From: Arabidopsis thaliana
Taxonomy: Eukaryota > Streptophyta > Magnoliopsida > Brassicales > Brassicaceae
Assembly: GCF_000001735.4 (NCBI RefSeq)
Contig: NC_003071.7
Location: 18,761,443 to 18,825,442 of the forward strand
Length of the DNA stretch: 64,000 nucleotides
Direction of reading: 5' to 3'
The position numbers were made by a program, and so were the translations under genes. The notes beneath the pieces are model-generated. The model worked only from the letters and a program-made list of their open reading frames with translations. It was not told where the DNA came from and did no database searches. Positions 14,213 through 25,282 of this stretch are shown piece by piece (within the stretch, counting starts at the first letter, position 1; every line of letters starts with the position of its first letter).

Positions 14213-14948
14213 CTGTGTTTGCTCAAATGACTAAGCAAAATCATCTAAACATATCTTCTTCTTTTTTTGTCATCTGAAATATATCATAACATAGATTTCC
14301 ATATATGTTGTTGATAAAAAAGAATTGTGTATCAAAACTTTCGCTTACATAGCAATCGTAAGTTTTCCAAATTTTATCAAAAAGAATTGTGTTAAACAGT
14401 AACAAAAGTCAAAGATCCGGTTTTCTGTTAAACAGTCGCTATGCTGAGTGAGATGAGCCAAACGATTAAGAAATGGAAACAATTTGAGTTTGTGTTTTGA
14501 AGGTGTAAACATTTGCAACTCTCATTTGTTGTATACACTAAACAATTATTTTAAGTGCGTATATATATATAATTGTATCCAATGAACATATATAAATAAG
14601 TAAATGATAATTTCTTCGTTATTTCCTTAGTCAATTAAATGACAAGATTTAGGAGAAACATCAAGTAAATGATAATGAGGCGGAAACCTATATGAGTAAA
14701 TGATAAAATTAACATTTCATTATTCCATTGATGATCTGCATCGGTTTGCAGAAACTTCTTCGTTTCCTTCCTAGCCTAAACCGAGGACCGAAGCTAGGCA
14801 TCAATATGGATACTTTTGACTTCTTCAAGCTCTAGCCACCTCAAGAGAGAGAAACAAACAAACTCTAGAACCGAAAACAGATAGTTTTTGGTAATAAACA
14901 AAGCTTTGGAGATTATTTCTCTGTTTATTTTTAATTATAAAACCACGA
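14213..14948. other. Intergenic between CYP76C4 and CYP76C1
   Basis: CYP76C4 promoter and CYP76C1 3' flank. It holds short direct repeats only: a 12-mer AGTAAATGATAA at 14599, 14664 and 14695, and AAAAAGAATTGTGT twice near 14326 and 14390. No gene is seen. Confidence 0.6.
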
Positions 14949-16912
14949 CTAATTAATATTGGCGCGTTTCTTGACGGGTACGGCATGTAACGGGTTGGTC
15001 TTATGCAAAGTTAGACCAAAGGTCTCGTCCATGTCCAAATCCTCCGAAAGGACACCCTTCGGAAGCTTCCAGTCAAAGGAATAAAGAAGAGAAGCAAGCA
15101 TAAGAGACACTGTTTTCATAGCCAAAGGCATTCCCGGGCAAATTCTACGTCCGGCTCCGAATGGTGTAAGCTCATAATCTCTACCTCTCACGTCCATATC
15201 TTTCCCCAAAAACCTCTCTGGCTCAAACTGGGACGGATTATCCCACACGCTCGGGTCTCGTCCTATGGCCCAGACGTTCACTAGAACCTGAGTATCTTTA
15301 AGCACCATGAAACCAAGAATCTCCGCATCGGATTCGGCTTTTCGCGGGATAAGAAGCGGAACAGGCGTATGTAACCGGAAAGTTTCCTTCACGACTGCTT
15401 GTAAATACGGCAGTTTGGAGATATCTGACTCTTCAACGATACCGTTTTGACCTATCACACAATCGATCTCGGCCTGAGCTTTCGCCATCGTTTTAGGGTT
15501 TTTAAGTAACTCTGTCATTGCCCACTCCAGGGTACTAGAGCTTGTATCCGTGCCTGCTGTAAACATATCCTGACACATATAAATCACATGTCAGTGAGCA
15601 GCTCGACATTTCGGTTCCGTATATAAATATTCATGCGATTTCAACTCATAACATTCGAGTACAACATGATCCTGTTGTATAAAAATGATGTGATATTAAA
15701 GTTTTAAAAATGTCTTTCTATGATCGAAACATGTTTTCACTCATCTAACATTTGTTGGAATACTAATAAATTTAAAGATTTTCATCCACAAAATTGATTA
15801 TTCCATTATCTTATAAATCATGATTATCTGCAGTAAGGTCAGACTTACCAAGAGAAGGTGTTCAATATCGCTAATGGAGAGTTCTGATTCATCTCCTTTG
15901 TAATCGAGAAGGTTGTCAACGAAATCGTTTTTTGAAACATCTTTAGGGTTATTCTGCGATGATTTTTCCGCAATCTTAGCATCAATGAACCCACGGAAAA
16001 CCCTTACCAGCCTCTCCGTGCAAACCTTAAAAGTCTTCACATTACCTTGCAGATCAAGAAACCTCAGAAATGGAAAGTAATTAGCAGCGTCTGGAGTCCC
16101 GGCAGCATCCATAACACTAATCACCGTGTCTTGAACCCCATTAATAGAAGCTTTCGCGTTGTAGCTACCGAGATCGACGGAAAACAGAATGTTCGATATG
16201 ATATTAAGAGTTGTGATGAAGGCTACACGAGAAATATCAACAGATTCTTCCCTATCGCTGCTTTCACTTATGAAGCTCACAAGTTCCTTCACCTTGTTCA
16301 TCCTCAAGGCTTTCGTGGCTTCGATACGCTGTGGTGACAAGAGCTGAGTCACCGACAGCCTTCTCAACAGCCTAAAACAGAGCATAACAACGATCCATCA
16401 AGAACATTACTGTTTTAGGGTCTTTATTGCCTTTTAACAAAAAGAAAAACGCTCTTGTAGCAAATCTCGTAAGAAACAAAATCCTAGGAAAATAGAAAGT
16501 CGATATTGAAGTTATACCTCCAACGAGCGGACGACGAAGGAAGCCAGACAAGGGAAGCGTCTTGGTGATTGATGGACCGTACCGCGTTAGTGGGACTACG
16601 GGCAGACAAAATCTGGTCATGTGTTCGTAAAACCTCTCTCGCAGCTTCTGGTGAAGCTATAACCACTGTATTTAAACTTCCAAGCTTAAGACTCATGACT
16701 GGTCCATAAGTTTTTGAGAGCTCGGCGAATGAGCGATGTGGATGTTTTCCGACGAGGTGAATATTTCCGATGATCGGTAACCGTGGAGGTCCTGGAGGCA
16801 GCGCGGTGGCCCCGCGGGAGATTCGTCCAGATCTTGTGGTGGTGAAGATAAGAAAACATGATAAGATAAAGCAAAAGAGGAGTAACAGAGCTTGCCCTGA
16901 GATTATGTCCAT
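14949..16912 (-). CDS. CYP76C1: Cytochrome P450 CYP76C1 (At2g45560-like)
   Basis: Microsomal P450. The family member CYP76C1 is known as a flower linalool oxygenase acting through successive oxidations. Exons 16518-16912, 15849-16371 and 14949-15569 encode 512 residues. Visible: membrane anchor, hinge [14 protein letters not shown]-helix [10 protein letters not shown]-helix ETFR, FEPERF, and heme loop [11 protein letters not shown] with C450. Unlike its three neighbours, the segment after the K-helix reads [10 protein letters not shown] where the others have LHPAAPL. This region borders the substrate pocket in plant P450s, so the change may matter for substrate preference (inference). About 360 bp upstream of the start begins a segment shared with the region upstream of CYP76C3. 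Confidence 0.95.
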
Positions 16913-17237
16913 CTGTGCTTCTTAAGCGGTAGAAAATTATCCAAAGAAATTACATATATATAATATTTGTAGAAGACAAACAAAATATCTTCCTGGTTCA
17001 GGGAAGATATATAAATATTTCATTTTTATAATTGAGGAGAGTAGTAGCCACAAATTTGGTCCATTTACTTTGTTTGTCGACTCCCCCGGCATATACAATA
17101 AATAATGTCAGTGATCGGTTCCGAAATTCCTACCAGTGGCGCTACTTTAGTTTTGGCAGAAGAAATCAAACAAATATGAAGATATTTTTTTATATACAAC
17201 AAAATAGCAAAATCTAACCAACTAATTATTTTATACT
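16913..17237. other. CYP76C1 upstream region
   Basis: AT-rich promoter-proximal DNA on the upstream side of the minus-strand CYP76C1 gene. No coding potential is credible here. Confidence 0.55.
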
Positions 17238-17524
17238 ATTTGGTTTGGACTCTTTTCTAATTAACAAAACCACATTACTGTTCATCTGTTAAACCTCACA
17301 TTAATTTCATTAATTATACTATTAGGCAGCTTAACCATGTGTATAGGTGTACGTTACTCTCTTTATTTACTGTTTAGCTGTATTTGTTCTGATGTTAGGT
17401 TAAGTTGCTCGACCTGGTTTGCTCCTTTCATGTGCATCTCTTGATATTTGTACTTTAAAAAAAAAAAACTTATATTAAATGGCTTTTATATTTGGTTTGG
17501 ACTCTTTTCTAATTAACAAAACCA
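17238..17524. repeat. Patchwork insertion: 35-bp direct repeats flanking two copied segments
   Basis: A 35-bp sequence beginning ATTTGGTTTGGACTC occurs at 17238-17272 and again at 17490-17524. Between the copies lies 17273-17450, a near-identical copy of 23338-23514 (upstream of CYP76C3). This is joined at the shared heptamer ATATTTG to 17444-17484, a copy of 18458-18494, the CYP76C2 3' end including its stop codon. Both copies are in direct orientation relative to their sources. The join at microhomology suggests repair by template switching. The sequence identities are directly visible; the mechanism is inferred. Confidence 0.75.
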
Positions 17525-17928
17525 AAATTTCTCAAAACCCAGCGTAGCAAATAATTTGATTTTTTAAAATAATAAAATGAATTTTATTTAGTAAATGCCA
17601 TGGAAATATCAAAATTAAAAAACCTATTTTAAAATTTTGAATTAAAAACTTGAATACTAAAATCTACATAACGATATAAAAACAAATTGAATATTTGAAA
17701 TTTCTAACGACTAATGCAGATACAAAATCCGGTTAATTTCATATCATATTGCAAAAATCAAGTTTCTTAAAATCCGTAATATTAAAAAAAAAAAAAACTT
17801 CAAAACCCAAATTTGATTTTAAGTATAATATTTGAAAATCTGCTAAAATTTTTTGAATGAAAATAAAATAAAATGGGATAGGATTAACAGTTCGTATGGG
17901 CTGAAAATTCTGTTCCTTTTGTTGGGCT

Positions 17929-18375
17929 TTGTTGTGCAAAAGGGCTTTGATGATGTCATCAATCCAACGCCGCCAGGCGCCACCTCTCTGTAAATGCAAA
18001 AGCCACACTCTTCACCGGAAACGCAAAAGCCACCTCCTCAATCTCTCTCTCTCTCTCTCTCTATCGCCAATTGATTGCTGGTCCTTATCGGAGAGAAGCT
18101 CCAACATCATGACTCCGAGGCCTGAAATTCCGGCAACATGTAGTTCGTCTCTAACCTAATCGATATTTTTTATTCTGTCACTCTCTCTCTCTCTAGCCAT
18201 CTCCGTCGTCGTTCTCAGGATACATCTTGGTCGAAGAAGAGTCAACATTAACTTCCATCGCTCAATTTGTCGAAGAGCAACGACAAAGCAACAAATCAAA
18301 ACGTCGAACAATTTGGAGCCAAAGATGGATCAACAACTCATGAAATTCGAAGATGAAATCGAAGAGAGAATATAG
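17929..18375 (+). pseudogene. Unrecognised gene fragment (promoter/leader/exon-like) in the CYP76C1-CYP76C2 interval
   Basis: This block is less AT-rich than its surroundings and looks like the 5' end of a gene on the plus strand. It has a pyrimidine-rich leader with a CT repeat (18042-18062), an ATG at 18109 opening MTPRPEIPAT, a possible GT donor at 18140 and a pyrimidine-tract acceptor ending TCTAG at 18196. The following exon-like stretch stays open to a TAG at 18373-18375, giving only 69 residues when spliced. Another frame of that exon is also open. No domain is recognised. It could be a captured 5' fragment or a degraded gene; a functional short gene is less likely. Confidence 0.35.
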
Positions 18376-18492
18376 GTAAACGAACTATAGAATCTGAAGA
18401 ATAGAATCGTAAAATCAGAGCATGAAATTGCATCTTATGTCAACCGATAAGAAAAGCATATTTGTACTTTAAAGAAAACTTATACTAAATGG

Positions 18493-20480
18493 CTAATTAC
18501 GGCCACGTTTCTTGACGGGTACGGCATGTAACGGGTTGGTCTTGTGCAATGTGAGACCGAAAGTCTCGTCCATGTCCAAATCCTCTGAACCGACACCGTT
18601 TGGAAGCTTCCAGTCAAATGAATAAAGAAGAGAAGCAAGCATAAGAGGCACTGTTTTCACAGCCAAAGGCAATCCCGGGCATATTCTACGTCCGGCTCCG
18701 AATGGTGTAAGCTCATAATCTCTACCTCTCAGGTCGATATCTTTCCCTAAAAACCTCTCTGGCTTAAACCGGGACGAATTCTCCCACACGTTCGGGTCTC
18801 TTCCTATGGCCCACACGTTCACAAATACCTGAGTGTCTTTAGGCACCATGAACCCAAGAACCTCCACATCTGATTCAGCTTTTCGGGGGACTAGTAGCGG
18901 AGCAGCCGGATGTAACCGGAAAGTTTCCTTCACCACTGCTTGTAGATAGGGAAGTGCCGAGATATCAGACTCTTCAACAACACCTTTCTGACCAATCACA
19001 CAGTCGATCTCAGCCTGAGCTTTCACCATTGTTTCAGGGTTTCGAAGTAACTCTGCCATTGCCCATTCCACGGTACTAGAGTTTGTGTCTGTGCCCGCTC
19101 CAAACAGGTCCTGATATATATATACGTATCTTTTAAAGTCTTGATGATATTTGATTTATTTTAAAAGTTAATTCATAAGATTCTAATATCCTACAAAATA
19201 TATAGTAAGTAGACTTACCAAGAGAAGGTGTACAATATCGTTAGTGTTGAGCTCTGCTTCATCTCCTTCGGTAAGATCGAGAAGCACATCCACAAAATCT
19301 CTCTCCCGGACATCTTTAGAGTTAGTATCCCGCAATGATTTTTCCGCTAATTTAGCATCAATGAACCCACGGAAAACCTTAAACAATCTCTCGGAACAAG
19401 CCTTCAGAGTCTTTCTATTACCTTGCAGATCAAGGAACCCCAGAAATGGAAAGAAGTTAGCAGCGTCTGGATTCCCGACAGCTTCCATGACACCAATCAC
19501 CGTGTCTTGAAACACACCGGATTTATTCGAGTCGTAGTTACCGAGATCGACAGAAAACAGAATGTTTGATATGATATTAAGAGCAGTGATGAAGGTAGCA
19601 CGAGATATATCAACAGCTTCTTCTCTCTCGCTGCTTTCACTCATGAAGCTCACGAGTTCCTTCACCTTGTTCTCCCTCAACGTTTTCGTGGCTTCGATAC
19701 GCTGAGGCGAGAAGAGCTGAGTCGCCGACAGTTTTCTCAAAAGTCTAAATAAAACAAAACACAAACCATTACTCAACAAGCCTAATTAATATGAACAAAC
19801 TAACATGTCGAATATTGGAATCACGGGATTTAATTTGACTAAGAACCAACATGTTCAACCAAGAAAAAGCGGAATAATATTTAATTTTTCTTATTTTGGT
19901 CATGAAATTTACTAAATCGCAAGATCCTACACATACTTATAGAAATTCCTCAGAATTATTAGGCTTAAATCACCGAATCATGTTGACACCGTTTCCTTAA
20001 TATATAAAATAATCCTTCGGATTACCAATCAGAACACTTAAGAAAACTGAAACCATATAAAACTAAAAACCGATATTAATTATACCTCCAACGAGACGAC
20101 GATGGTGGAAGCCAGACAACGGAAACCTTGTCGTGATTAATGGACCGTATCGAGTTAGTGGGGGTACGGCTAGAGAGGATTTGGTCGTATGTTCTTAGAA
20201 CCTCTCTTGCAGCCTCAGGTGAAGTTACGACCACTGTGTTTAAACTTCCAAATTTAAGGCTCATGATTGGTCCATATGTTTTTGAGAGGTCAGCGAATGA
20301 ATGGTGTGGGTTTCTACCGACAAGGTGAATGTTTCCGATGATGGGCAGTCGCGGAGGTCCCGGCGGAGATGGAACGACCTTGCGAGAGCTCCGGGGTCTT
20401 GTTGTAGTGAAGAAGATTATGAAAAATGATAAGACAAAGCAAAATAGAGGGAACAAAGCTTGTTCAAAGATGATATCCAT
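18493..20480 (-). CDS. CYP76C2: Cytochrome P450 CYP76C2 (At2g45570-like)
   Basis: ER P450 of the monoterpenol-oxidising CYP76C group; the A. thaliana member is also known as a stress- and senescence-induced gene. Exons 20086-20480, 19219-19744 and 18493-19110 encode 512 residues. Seen: an anchor rich in Phe (residues about 8-26), hinge [13 protein letters not shown]-helix [19 protein letters not shown] and [11 protein letters not shown] with the heme ligand at C451. The PERF motif has Lys (FKPERF) where the neighbours have Glu. Its last codon and 3' flank (18458-18494) are duplicated about 1 kb downstream at 17444-17484, so sequence appears to have been inserted next to its 3' UTR. Confidence 0.95.
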
Positions 20481-20945
20481 AATTTTTTCTCAAGTGATAT
20501 TTTCTTTCAAATGAGTGAATTATCAAAGCTTCAAAAGCCAACTTAAATACGTAAAGATATTCGTGTAGTAAATATTTCACAAATATTTCTTACTTATGGT
20601 CCAAATTACATCCTACCGGTAGGGTCTGAATGAAACCAGGAGGCGCCACTTGTCAGTTAAAGCCGAGCAGTAAAGTTGTAATTGACCGACGACCATTCAC
20701 AAGAGATACGTATCCGTGAATGAGTGATTATATGTCGATATCAAATGGCAAATGTCTTTTTTTGACCTACGCAATTCAATCCCGGAGACGATAAAACACC
20801 TTATCAAATTGCATTGTGTTTCCTCTTTCTTGACTTTCTAATATTAACATTTTTACTTGAAACATAAAAAGCAGTATCTTTTATAATTTCATTCTCTTCA
20901 ATTATTAATATTGATCCGTACACGAACTTTATATTGATACGATTA
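20481..20945. other. Intergenic between CYP76C2 and CYP76C3
   Basis: CYP76C2 promoter and CYP76C3 3' flank. No repeat or coding signal beyond short AT tracts. Confidence 0.55.
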
Positions 20946-22844
20946 TTAATAAGAAGACGATATTGTAGGTTTCTTGACGGGTACGGCACAAAGAGATTTG
21001 GCCTTGTGTAAGGTAAGACCGAAAGTCTCGCTCATGTCAATGTTTCCGGGGACGACACCGTTTTGAAGCTTCCAGTCAAAGGAATAGAGAAGAGAGGCAA
21101 GCACCATATGCATTGTCTTAAGAGCCATCGAGATTCCCGGACACATCCTTCTTCCTGATCCAAACGGTATCAACTCGAAATCTCTGCCTTTTACATCGGT
21201 TTCTCGTAACAAGAACCTCTCTGGCTCGAACTTCATTGGATTTTCCCACACGCTCGCGTCTCGTCCTATCGCCCATACGTTCACAACAACCTAATCTCGA
21301 GAAACAGAGGTGGAAGATTTTAACCAAACCAAACTTTTTTATTGGTGTAATATCTCAAGTAATGAATGTTGGTGTAATAAAGATAAGTATGAGAAAAACC
21401 TGGGTGTTTTTAGGAACAAGGAAACCCATAATCTGAACATCGGATTCTGATTTTCTAGGGATCAAAGGAGCTGCAGGATGCAAACGAAGAGTCTCTTTCA
21501 CAATTGCTTGTAAGTAAGGCAGACTCGGGATATCAGATTCTTGAACGAAACCGTTTTGACCAATCACTTGCCGTATCTCACTCTGTGCTTTGACCATCTT
21601 CTCCGTGCTACGGAATAACTCCGTCATTGCCCATTCCATTGTACTAGAGTTTGTGTCTGTGCCCGCAACAAACACATCCTGTCACAAAATAGGTAAACTG
21701 ATGATATTTGCATCCAAACAATATCTTAATCTTACCATTGGTGTGTGTGAAAGACTTACGAGAAGCAAGTGTTTGAGATCATTCATTGTTAATTCTGCTT
21801 CGTTTTGCTGTGTGAGATCCAGAAGGGAGTCTAGCATATCGATGCTTGAAGCCTCTTTAGGCTCTTTCTCTGTCCGAGAAAATCTTTTGGCTAATCGAGC
21901 ATCAATGAATTCTTGAAAAACCCTAAACAATTTCTCTATGCAGAGCACCGCTTTTTTCCGGGTACCTTGCAAATCAAGAAACCTCATATACTGGAAATAG
22001 TCTCCTACGTTGGGTATACCGGCGATATCCGTCAGGTGAACCACTGTGTTGTGAAATTCGTAAGACGAGGAGTTAGAGTCATACGTCGCTAAATCTACTG
22101 AAAACAGAGCATTTGAGATGATATTGAAAGATGTGACGAAGGAAGCACGAGCCAGGTCAATAGCTTCTCCTCTCTCGCGAAATTCATTTACTAAACTCAC
22201 TAGTTCCTCCACCTTTCTCATTCTTAAAGATTGAATAGCATCTAAGTTTTGCGGTGATAACAAATATTTTGTTATTGTTTTCTTCAGAAACCTGACAATG
22301 CATACATACAGAACTTTAATGGAGTTGTACGTAGCTAATCACTTCACGTGTGTATAGATTTAAAGTTTTAAATTGAAGTTTAGTACACGGATGATATCAA
22401 CACAAAGAGAGTTAAAAAGAAATGAAATGTTGATCTTAGATAGAGTTAGTACCTCCAACGAGCAGAGGGGGGAATCCAGACAATAGAATGTTTATGGTGA
22501 TCAAAGGCTCGAAGAGCGTCGTTAAAGGTTCGAGCGGACATGACATGGTCGTGTGTTCTAAGTGCCTCTTTAGCTGCTTCTGGTGAAGATATAACCACTG
22601 CGGTTAACCTTCCAAGCTTCAAACTCATTATAGGTCCGTACGTTTTCGAAAAGGCAGCAAGTGAACGGTGAGGATTGAATCCGAGTTGGAATATGTTTCC
22701 GACCAATGGCAGTATCGGAGGACCCGGTGGAAGCGTGCCGGTGCTAGAGCTTCTCCGCGTTTTTGCGGTAGCAAAGAAGAAAAAGAATAATGTTAAGAGA
22801 AAATAGAGAGGCAGAGACATGCCTTGAATTAGTGAGAGGTCCAT
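20946..22844 (-). CDS. CYP76C3: Cytochrome P450 CYP76C3 (At2g45580-like)
   Basis: Microsomal P450. The A. thaliana enzyme is reported to oxidise linalool in flowers alongside terpene synthases. Four exons are read, 22453-22844, 21760-22291, 21400-21678 and 20946-21290, giving 515 residues. The first two introns are at the same positions as in the other three genes. The third splits the last exon after KNTQ, an extra intron in this array. Motifs: hinge [14 protein letters not shown]-helix [19 protein letters not shown], and heme loop [11 protein letters not shown] with C451, where Met replaces the Ile found in the neighbours. It is the most diverged copy and lies at the upstream end of the array. 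Confidence 0.95.
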
Positions 22845-25282
22845 TGGACGACCACTTTTTTCTTTAGGTTCTACTCTCCTTGTTTAATGAAATTGGAGAG
22901 TGCCTAGAAAATATAACTCAATCATGCATTTTATATCCATGAATTTAAGTTTTTTTTCTAATGAATTTATTCACAAGTTTAAAGATATTATCTAAAATGG
23001 AGAAACAAGTTCTCAAAAACTGTCAATCGGTTGCATAATGTATATGTTTATTGCTGCTTATAACACCTACAAACTATCTGAGTTTCTAAAAATTTGTTTT
23101 TGTCATGCCCACTTATGGAAAGTTTGAACCTTACATACTTGCCTAAATTTCTTACAAACATGGGATTTCTTTTTGGTACAGACTAATTATATAAACAATG
23201 AGAACATAATATGTAAAATAGTGAGTTGTATTAGTGTCATTAATTGGATTCAAAACATGCAAGAAAAAATATATGATTCTAAAACTATAATGACACATGG
23301 GAGATCAAGACAACCGCCTGCCAAACTTGTATGTAGCCATTACTGTTCATCTGTTAAACCTCACATTAATTTCATTAATTATACTATTAGGCAGCTTAAC
23401 CATGTGTTTAGGTGTACGTTACTCTCTTTATCTACTGTTAGCTGTATTTGTTCTGATGTTAGGTTAAGTTGCTCGACCTGGTTTGCTCCTTTAATGTGCA
23501 TCTCTTGATATTTGCTAATTAACGAGTGACAACACTCAAATTTTATCTTCTTACTATCAACTGTTACTACATCTTGGATGGTCATGGAACACTAATAAAA
23601 TCTCCTAGGTATAAAAACTATGAAACATAAAGAACTTTTATTCATGTAACGGTAGTGGAAAGTTAGGGACCACGGTCACGGGTCCCGACAAGTGTTGGCT
23701 ATAACGTTCCGGCTAGCAAACAGTATTATTTAATGATAACTATTTTTTGTAGTTTTCTAAAGGAGGTTAAGTAGTGGAAGTCACATGAGCAATTTGAGTA
23801 GTAGTCGTCGCTTCTTCTTCTTCTTCTTCTTCTCCAATCTCCATTTTATTTTTGGAAAAAATACATTAAAAGTACATCTGAATCTGCTTTAAACCTGCAA
23901 AAGGCTTTGTGTTTGACGCTTTACTTCTTTGTTTATATATTTTTCCATAGATTCCCTTATCAAGATTCCAACGATGTTACCAAAGTCAAACCCCTAAGTG
24001 CAACTAACCACTTCTTTATTAGCCAAAAATAAAAAGTAAACAAACCTTGTTGTTCTATTAAAACTAACAAATCACCCACTAACATCAAGTGGATTCACGA
24101 ATGTTTCTCACTTGGATAGTTCTCTAATGATAATGATAACATTAGGTCATTAGCTTTGAACCATTTTTTTTCTCCCTCGAATAAATTAAAATAAATAAGA
24201 GATGGTGCCAGCGAGTGAAATGATTTTGAACGTTAGTGACGTGATCTCACTCTTTTGTTTTGCAAGTATACGTTACTCGTGCGTCTAAAAATTGGGTAAA
24301 AGTAAAACCAAAACAAACCAAACAAAAACCACAATAAGAGTCAGACCAAAGCGATTAAGGGCAAAATTGAAAAGGTCAAAATCCCATCACCCGAAAAAGC
24401 GACCTGAAAAATGCCTCCTTTTCGCTGACGTTACTAACACGTTTGATTATTACAACAAAAACAAATCTTTTTGTGTTTAACACAAACATTGTATTTTACA
24501 AATTATACATATGATTTTACAAAAATAGCTGTACGCTTTTTGCTTCTTTTTAAGAAGCTAAAAAATGATTAAGTTTGATATTAAAATTGTGCGCCTAACT
24601 AAATTATCAACCATCTTAAACGATATAATTAGAACCTAGACAATCAATACACCATTTTACTAATTACTACTAATGTTATAACAAGATTGAACATCTAATA
24701 TAACATTGCCGACCAGTTATGCACATGGCTAGTCGATCGAACAAATCCAAATTAATCAGACGACTAATTGCTGTTTAACCGATGGTCTAGCCAAGAAATT
24801 GGTTAAGCTCGAACCACACATGCATCCACGCGCTTCTTAAAAGGCGAGTGAGGTTGACTTCACCATCACTTCCCCAGTTAAATTTCGTAGGTCCCACCGT
24901 GGACCTCTTCAGAAGGAGAAGAAGGTTTCAAAACAAAACCCTCGTGAATCTCACCTCAACGCGCCGCGTGCAAATCACGCTCCCTCATTAAAATCTCACG
25001 ACTCGGTGACTCAAATCTATCCCTCACCGGTCTTCCGCTAAACGACGTGAGCAATAATATCCGCTCACATGACTGTCACAAATCACAGTCACCATCCCCC
25101 ATTTATTCTCCGACACGTCACCATTACCATTATCGCTCGCCTGTCACACAAGTATATCTCTTTATTTTTACTACGCGAGTGTTCCAAGTAGCTGAAGAAA
25201 ATCTTTTAACATCTCACCATCTTCTTCTTCAATGGAAACTCCGGATTAAATGACACTTCTGTAACTTCCTATATTTACTAAA
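22845..25282. other. Intergenic: CYP76C3 upstream region and kinase promoter
   Basis: These 2.4 kb separate two divergently transcribed genes. They contain the source or sister copy of the patch segment (23338-23514), a TTC repeat at about 23811-23832, and a more GC-rich stretch at 24830-25130 probably representing the proximal promoter and leader of the plus-strand kinase gene. Open frames at 23173-23508, 24292-24480 and 25047-25253 have no recognisable protein character. Confidence 0.55.
23338..23514. repeat. 177-bp segment duplicated at 17273-17450
   Basis: Nearly identical, in the same orientation, to 17273-17450, with a handful of substitutions and a one-base length difference. It begins CATTACTGTTCATCTG and ends at the heptamer ATATTTG. 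Here the heptamer is followed by CTAATTAACG, whereas the copy continues into CYP76C2 3'-end sequence. That makes this copy the likelier donor. It shows no transposon termini and no convincing coding frame. Confidence 0.8.
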
